DNA of 25,370 nucleotides from Natrialbaceae archaeon (lineage in GTDB: Archaea > Halobacteriota > Halobacteria > Halobacteriales > Natrialbaceae). A model generated the notes under the pieces. The model did not search any database, was not told where the DNA came from, and saw nothing but the letters and a program-made list of their open reading frames with translations. The stretch spans positions 1-25,370 of the forward strand of contig PUPA01000232.1 in NCBI GenBank assembly GCA_003552885.1, given 5' to 3'. The translations under genes were made by a program, and so were the position numbers. How positions within the stretch are numbered: position 1 is the first letter of the stretch; every line of letters starts with the position of its first letter. Below are positions 21,621 to 25,370 of this stretch, piece by piece.

Positions 21621-22076
21621 TCACCGGGTGTCGACGGGCTGTGACGCCGTCGGCTCCTCACCCGGCAGACAGATCAGGTTCTCCCGGCCGATCCGGAGTT
21701 TCGTGATCTCCCCTTCGCGCTCTAGCTCCGAGAGCAGCCGGCTCACCTTCGCTTTCGACCACTCGACTTCGGCGACGATCTCCGACTGGCGCATCCGGCC
21801 GCCGTTTCCCTCGACGAGGGTTCTGACCAGTTCCGGGTCGGTCGTCCGTTCGTCCGTCTCCTCCGGCGGGTCGGGCTTCCTGTGGCTCCCCTCGAGCCGA
21901 TCGCGGACGACCAACACGCCACCCAGAACTAGCAGGGCGACGATCCCGAGCAGCGCCGCCGCGTGGGGACTCGCCTCGATGGGGGCCGCCGGGACGACGT
22001 CGATCGTTCCGCCCGGCAGCCAGAACGGACCGTCCCGGGAGAACGCCGGTAGGATGGGGTCGAAACTCGGACTCAC
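21621..22076 (-). CDS. Membrane-anchored winged-helix regulator
   Basis: 151 residues from a GTG at 22076. An N-terminal outward-facing segment of about 38 residues is followed by one membrane helix (about 38-58, AAALLGIVALLVLGGVLVV), a charged linker, and a C-terminal winged helix (about 80-135: LVRTLVEGNGGRMRQSEIV, then EWSKAKVSRLLSELEREGEITKL). This layout is common in haloarchaea and is thought to link envelope state to transcription. A TATA element (22101-22107) lies 28 bp before the GTG, so the mRNA is probably leaderless, supporting the GTG start. Confidence 0.86.
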   Translation of the reverse strand: MSPSFDPILPAFSRDGPFWLPGGTIDVVPAAPIEASPHAAALLGIVALLVLGGVLVVRDRLEGSHRKPDPPEETDERTTDPELVRTLVEGNGGRMRQSEIVAEVEWSKAKVSRLLSELEREGEITKLRIGRENLICLPGEEPTASQPVDTR

Positions 22077-22100
22077 GGCGAACGAGGGGGCCAGGAACGG

Positions 22101-22107
22101 TATAAAG
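22101..22107 (-). promoter_or_regulatory. TATA element of the membrane-anchored winged-helix gene
   Basis: Minus-strand CTTTATA is centred 28 bp upstream of the GTG at 22076, the normal distance for leaderless initiation. Confidence 0.55.
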
Positions 22108-22167
22108 CGGGTCGGACGTTCCGACGGTTGAGCCGAATCGTCCCGGATTCGGGCCGGTAAGAGGCTG

Positions 22168-23097
22168 TTACCCGCCGCGATCGGCGTCCGTCAGGAGCGT
22201 TCGGAGTCCCGCCTCGAGGTCGTAACTCGCCTCGAACCCCAGCCGCTCTCGAGCCCGCGTGACGTCTGCGAGGCTGTGTTCGACGTCCCCCGTCCGGGGC
22301 TCGCGGTGGACGATCCCGATCTCGGGGTCGACGGCCTCCCGGACCGCCGCCGCGAGCTCGCGGATGGAGGTTCGCTCGCCGGTGCCGACGTTGTAGGCCG
22401 CTCCCGGCTCGCCGGCGGCCGCTGCCAGCAGGTTCGCCCGCACCACGTCCCGAACGTGGACGAAGTCGCGGCTCTGCTCTCCGTCGCCCTCGACGGTGAG
22501 CGGGCCGCCCGACCGGGCCTGCTCGAGGAAGGTGGCGACGACGCCGCTGTAGGGACCACGCTGGCGCGGCCCGTACACGTTGAAGTAGCGAAGCGAGACC
22601 GTCGACAGGTCGTAGAGCTCCGCGTACAGCCTCGCGTACTCCTCGAGTGTCCGCTTCTGGAGGCCGTACGGCGATCGGGGCTCGGCTGGGGCCGTCTCGG
22701 GGATCGGCAACCCCTCGGGACGACCGTAGACGGCGGCGCTCGAGGCGAGCACGACCGTCGCGTCGACCCGCCGGGCGGCGTCCAGGACCGCCAGCCCGCC
22801 GGTGAGGTTGACGTCGGTGGTTTCGACCGGCCGGTCGACGCTCTCCGTGACGTCGACAATCGCGGCCTCGTGGAAGATCAGCTCGACTCCGTCGGTCGCC
22901 GCACGGAGGGCCTCCGGCTCCCGGAGGTCACCCTCGATCACCGTCGCCCCGGGGTCGACGTGCCCCCGACGCCCGCTGGAGAAGTCGTCGAGCACCCGGA
23001 CGTCGTTGTCGCCGACCAGGGCGTCGACGAGGTGGCTCCCGACGAAGCCGGCGCCGCCGGTCACCAGAACCGTCCGTCCCCGAACTGGCGACTCCAT
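22168..23097 (-). CDS. NAD-dependent nucleotide-sugar epimerase/dehydratase (GalE-like)
   Basis: 309 residues, extended short-chain dehydrogenase family. The Rossmann motif GGAGFVGSHL is near residue 15, LDDFSSGRRGHVD follows, and the catalytic region has ASSAAVYG with YGLQKRTLE (YxxxK). SLRYFNVYGPRQ, VHVRDVVRANLLA and YNVGTGERTSIREL complete the nucleotide-sugar epimerase pattern. The substrate is probably a UDP-sugar, but C4 epimerisation versus dehydration cannot be decided from sequence. No other glycan genes are adjacent. A TATA-like ACTAATTC (23122-23129) lies 28 bp upstream of the ATG at 23097. Confidence 0.93.
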   Translation of the reverse strand: MESPVRGRTVLVTGGAGFVGSHLVDALVGDNDVRVLDDFSSGRRGHVDPGATVIEGDLREPEALRAATDGVELIFHEAAIVDVTESVDRPVETTDVNLTGGLAVLDAARRVDATVVLASSAAVYGRPEGLPIPETAPAEPRSPYGLQKRTLEEYARLYAELYDLSTVSLRYFNVYGPRQRGPYSGVVATFLEQARSGGPLTVEGDGEQSRDFVHVRDVVRANLLAAAAGEPGAAYNVGTGERTSIRELAAAVREAVDPEIGIVHREPRTGDVEHSLADVTRARERLGFEASYDLEAGLRTLLTDADRGG

Positions 23098-23121
23098 CGG
23101 CGCCGGCTACCGGCAGCCGGG

Positions 23122-23129
23122 GAATTAGT
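23122..23129 (-). promoter_or_regulatory. TATA-like element of the epimerase gene
   Basis: Minus-strand ACTAATTC is centred 28 bp before the ATG at 23097, consistent with leaderless transcription. Confidence 0.5.
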
Positions 23130-23203
23130 AACACCCTCGTACCCGTCGGTAAGCGGCCCGTACGACGACCTCGCGCTGTGGCGTCGCCCGACTCCCCGCG
23201 CTG

Positions 23204-23650
23204 TCACCGAACGACCGTCACCGGAACGGGTGCTCGCCGGATCAGTTCGCTGGCGACGCTGCCCAAGAGCGCCTCCGCGCGGTCGGAGAGCCCGCGGTGG
23301 CCGACGAACAGTCCGTCGTGGCCCTCCGGGTCGGCGTACTCGGCGATGCCGTCGACCGGATCACCGTACAACAGCTTCGTCCCGACGTCGACGTCGGCGT
23401 CGGCGATCCGCTCGCGGGCGTCCTCGAGGATCGCCTCCCCGCGGGCTTCGGCGTCCTCGACGTCCTCTAAGATCAGCCGTCGTTCGGCGTCCGACAGCGA
23501 CCGGACGGGCGTCGCCCCCTCGGCGTGGATCCGCGGGGAGACCACGTGGACCACGGTCAGGGTGGCTTCGGCCGCGCCAGCGACCTCGATCGCGTGGTCG
23601 ATCGCCTGTTCGCTGTCCGCCGATCCGTCGGTCGCGACCAGAAAGTGCAT
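23204..23650 (-). CDS. Universal stress protein (UspA family, ATP-binding type)
   Basis: 148 residues, one UspA domain. It starts MHFLVATDGSADSEQAIDHA with the conserved Asp, and near the C-terminus has the ATP-binding G-2X-G-9X-G-S motif (GHRGLSDRAEALLGS). The end RRAPVPVTVVR is typical. Small USPs of this kind are numerous in haloarchaea and respond to stress or energy state. The specific role is not known. A TATA element (23674-23680) lies 27 bp upstream of the ATG, with no leader. Confidence 0.95.
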   Translation of the reverse strand: MHFLVATDGSADSEQAIDHAIEVAGAAEATLTVVHVVSPRIHAEGATPVRSLSDAERRLILEDVEDAEARGEAILEDARERIADADVDVGTKLLYGDPVDGIAEYADPEGHDGLFVGHRGLSDRAEALLGSVASELIRRAPVPVTVVR

Positions 23651-23673
23651 ACCCGAACGTGGGGCTGCCGGGA

Positions 23674-23680
23674 GATAAAG
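23674..23680 (-). promoter_or_regulatory. TATA element of the UspA gene
   Basis: Minus-strand CTTTATC is centred 27 bp before the ATG at 23650. Confidence 0.55.
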
Positions 23681-23734
23681 CTCCGTGGATTCCGGTCGGA
23701 GACGTCCCGGGAGCCGATCCGGAGGGCGGTCGGT

Positions 23735-24151
23735 TCAGCTGGTCCGGACGGTCACCCAGCGGGCGGCCATGGTCGCGGTGATCAGGGCGAAGGCGATCGC
23801 GGCCTGGTTCGGGATCGAGAGGACGCCGGCGAGCTCGTACTGGACGACGGCACAGCCGCCGAACGCACACGCCTCGGTGCCCGCGGCCTGCAGCCAGGAG
23901 TGATACACCGCGAGCACGAGGCCGACAGTCGAGAACGGGAGCGCGAGCCGGTGGACGTCCTCCATCCCGACGGCCGCGGCGTAGCCGAAGATCACGACCA
24001 GCGGATACATCGCGACCCGCTGGTACCAACACAGCTCACACGGGTAGTAGCCGAGCCCCACGCTGTAGTAGAGGCTCCCCACGGTCGCGACGGCCGCGAC
24101 GACGAGGGTCCCGAGGGCGGTCGTCCGGACGGACTCGAGCGGCGACGCCAT
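23735..24151 (-). CDS. DsbB/BdbC-like disulfide bond formation membrane protein
   Basis: 138 residues from the ATG at 24151. Four membrane helices are visible (about 10-29, 38-60, 67-86 and 113-134). The first cysteine pair is CELC in YYPCELCWYQR between helices 1 and 2, the second is the CAFGGC pair in the outer loop before helix 4. These are the quinone-linked and thioredoxin-partner disulfides of DsbB-type proteins. It would reoxidise a DsbA-like exported oxidase, not present in this window. The frame extends upstream to 24295, but the ATG at 24151 lies 28 bp from a TATA element and gives a normal length. Confidence 0.92.
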   Translation of the reverse strand: MASPLESVRTTALGTLVVAAVATVGSLYYSVGLGYYPCELCWYQRVAMYPLVVIFGYAAAVGMEDVHRLALPFSTVGLVLAVYHSWLQAAGTEACAFGGCAVVQYELAGVLSIPNQAAIAFALITATMAARWVTVRTS

Positions 24152-24175
24152 CGTCGGAGATTCCTCCGGTGGCGA

Positions 24176-24183
24176 CTTTATCC
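24176..24183 (-). promoter_or_regulatory. TATA element of the DsbB-like gene
   Basis: Minus-strand GGATAAAG is centred 28 bp upstream of the ATG at 24151 and excludes the longer upstream start. Confidence 0.55.
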
Positions 24184-24264
24184 TTCGGAACCGACGCGGA
24201 CGCCGAACCCGCCGGGGAGTCCCGGAACCGAAAGACAGTTTTCCCGTTCGGGGGTAGTCGGGGC

Positions 24265-25370
24265 ATGCTCTCGATCGCGCTTGCCGGGAAGCCAAACGCC
24301 GGCAAGTCGACGTTCTACTCCGCGGCGACGATGGCCGAGGTCGACGTCGCCAACTACCCGTTCACGACGATCGACGCCAACCGCGGGGTCAGTCACGTCC
24401 GGACGGAGTGTCCCTGTCTCGAGCGCGAGGAGCGCTGTAACGCCGACGGCTGCCACGACGGCAAGCGGTACGTCCCGATCGAGCTGCTCGACGTCGCCGG
24501 CCTCGTCCCCGGCGCCCACGAGGGGAAAGGCCTCGGCAACCAGTTTCTCGACGAGCTGACCAACGCCGACGTCATCGTCAACGTGATCGACGCCTCCGGC
24601 GGGACGAACGAGCGGGGCGAACCCGTCGACGTCGGGAGCCACGACCCCCTCGCCGAGGTCGACTTCGTCGAACGGGAGATGGACCTCTGGCTCGCGGGGA
24701 TCGTCGACCGCAACTGGGAATCGATCGAACGGAAATCCCGCTCCCCGGGCTTCGACATCGACGACGCGCTCGCAGAGATGCTCTCGGGCTTTGGCGCCTC
24801 GCCGACCCAGATCGCCCGCACGCTGCGTGGGATCGAGTACCCCGAGGACCCGATCCAGTGGACCGACGACCACCGAGAGCGCCTCGCGGGTGACGTCCGC
24901 CGGCGAACCAAACCGATCGTCGTCGCCGCGAACAAAATCGACGTCGCACCCGCCGAAAACGTCGAGAGCCTGCTCGAGCTCGACAAACCCGTAATCCCGA
25001 CGACGGCGGAGGGTGAACTCGCCTTGCGTCGGGCCGCCGAGGCCGGTCTCGTCGGGTACGATCCCGGCGACGGGACGGTCGAGGTCGGCGACGGCGTCAG
25101 CGACGCCCAGCGGGAGGCCCTCGAGGGGCTCGCGGAGACGATGGACGAGTACGGCGGCACCGGCGTCCAGGCGGCGCTCGATTACGCCGTCTACGAGCTG
25201 CTCGAGCACGTCACGGCGTACCCGGTCGAGGACGCCTCGAAGTGGTCCGACGGCAGCGGGAACGTCCTCCCAGACGCGTTTCTCCTGCCCGAGGGCTCGA
25301 CGCCGGTCGACCTCGCTTACGCCGTCCACTCGGACATCGGCGACGGCTACCTCCACGCCGTCGACGCCAA
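24265..25370 (+). CDS. Obg/YchF-type GTP-binding protein with TGS domain (3' truncated)
   Basis: 368 residues are visible before the window ends. G1 is GKPNAGKST near residue 8, G2 YPFTTID, G3 LLDVAGLVPGAHEGKGLGNQFLDEL, and G4 AANKID near residue 220. Between G2 and G3 a Cys-rich insert (CPCLEREERCNADGC) matches the archaeal YchF-like proteins. The C-terminal part enters a TGS domain (DAFLLPEGSTPVDLAYAVHSDIGDGYLHAVDA). It is a translation-associated GTPase of the Obg-HflX superfamily. The ATG at 24265 is followed at once by the first strand. A weak AT-rich CAGTTTTCCC about 25 bp upstream may be the promoter. Only the last residues of the protein are missing. Confidence 0.95.
   Translation, partial: MLSIALAGKPNAGKSTFYSAATMAEVDVANYPFTTIDANRGVSHVRTECPCLEREERCNADGCHDGKRYVPIELLDVAGLVPGAHEGKGLGNQFLDELTNADVIVNVIDASGGTNERGEPVDVGSHDPLAEVDFVEREMDLWLAGIVDRNWESIERKSRSPGFDIDDALAEMLSGFGASPTQIARTLRGIEYPEDPIQWTDDHRERLAGDVRRRTKPIVVAANKIDVAPAENVESLLELDKPVIPTTAEGELALRRAAEAGLVGYDPGDGTVEVGDGVSDAQREALEGLAETMDEYGGTGVQAALDYAVYELLEHVTAYPVEDASKWSDGSGNVLPDAFLLPEGSTPVDLAYAVHSDIGDGYLHAVDA

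Noticed and set aside
24178..25356. Long minus-strand frame opposite the GTPase gene
   Set aside because: It is a shadow of the GTPase, which has a complete G-motif set on the plus strand.

Overview
The window reads as haloarchaeal chromosome. It is GC-rich, its proteins are strongly acidic (Asp/Glu-rich), many starts are leaderless with a TATA-like element about 27-30 bp upstream, Tat signal peptides and a lipobox are present, and many small winged-helix regulators occur. I cannot assign genus or species from sequence alone.

Positions 207-13996 form a phosphonate-use island. A minus-strand operon encodes the carbon-phosphorus lyase system in the order phnG-H-I-J-K-L-M plus a xylose-isomerase-like TIM-barrel protein (7039 down to 207). 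All genes abut or overlap by a few bases, and the operon contains the complete C-P lyase core. Divergent from it is a hexapeptide-repeat transferase of the type linked to phosphonate operons (7543-8196). Next come two divergent regulators with different DNA-binding domains fused to PhoU-like domains: winged helix-PhoU (8226-9122, minus) and AbrB-PhoU (9317-10330, plus). The island ends with a minus-strand ABC importer operon, phnD-phnC-phnE-phnE (13996 down to 10401). Together they suggest phosphonate capture outside the membrane, import, conversion to 5-phosphoribosyl 1,2-cyclic phosphate plus hydrocarbon, and control by phosphate status. No phnP or phnN is present. The TIM-barrel protein and a nearby metallophosphoesterase are the candidates to complete the pathway.

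Positions 14379-16300 hold a two-gene minus-strand unit: a Tat-exported LamG-like protein and a calcineurin-like phosphoesterase. A 534-bp gene-free stretch and a tRNA-Thr(UGU) gene follow (16835-16908). The tRNA 3' end faces the island, as expected for an insertion boundary, but no integrase or att duplication is visible.

From 16921 to the right end the content looks like ordinary chromosome: GNAT acetyltransferase, phosphoglycerate kinase, CBS/zinc-ribbon protein, PadR-type regulator, winged-helix regulator, a small zinc-finger protein, two membrane-linked winged-helix proteins, a GalE-like epimerase, UspA, a DsbB-like protein and a truncated Obg/YchF-type GTPase. Noncoding structure here includes three 31-bp tandem repeats (19858-19950) and three GGAAA-N7-TTTCC palindromes (20497-20652).

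The most interesting signals are the C-P lyase operon lacking phnP/phnN but carrying a translationally coupled TIM-barrel gene, a four-cysteine insertion in PhnK, and repeated GTAC motifs (including GTAC-N6-GTAC) shared by the regulatory regions of the island.
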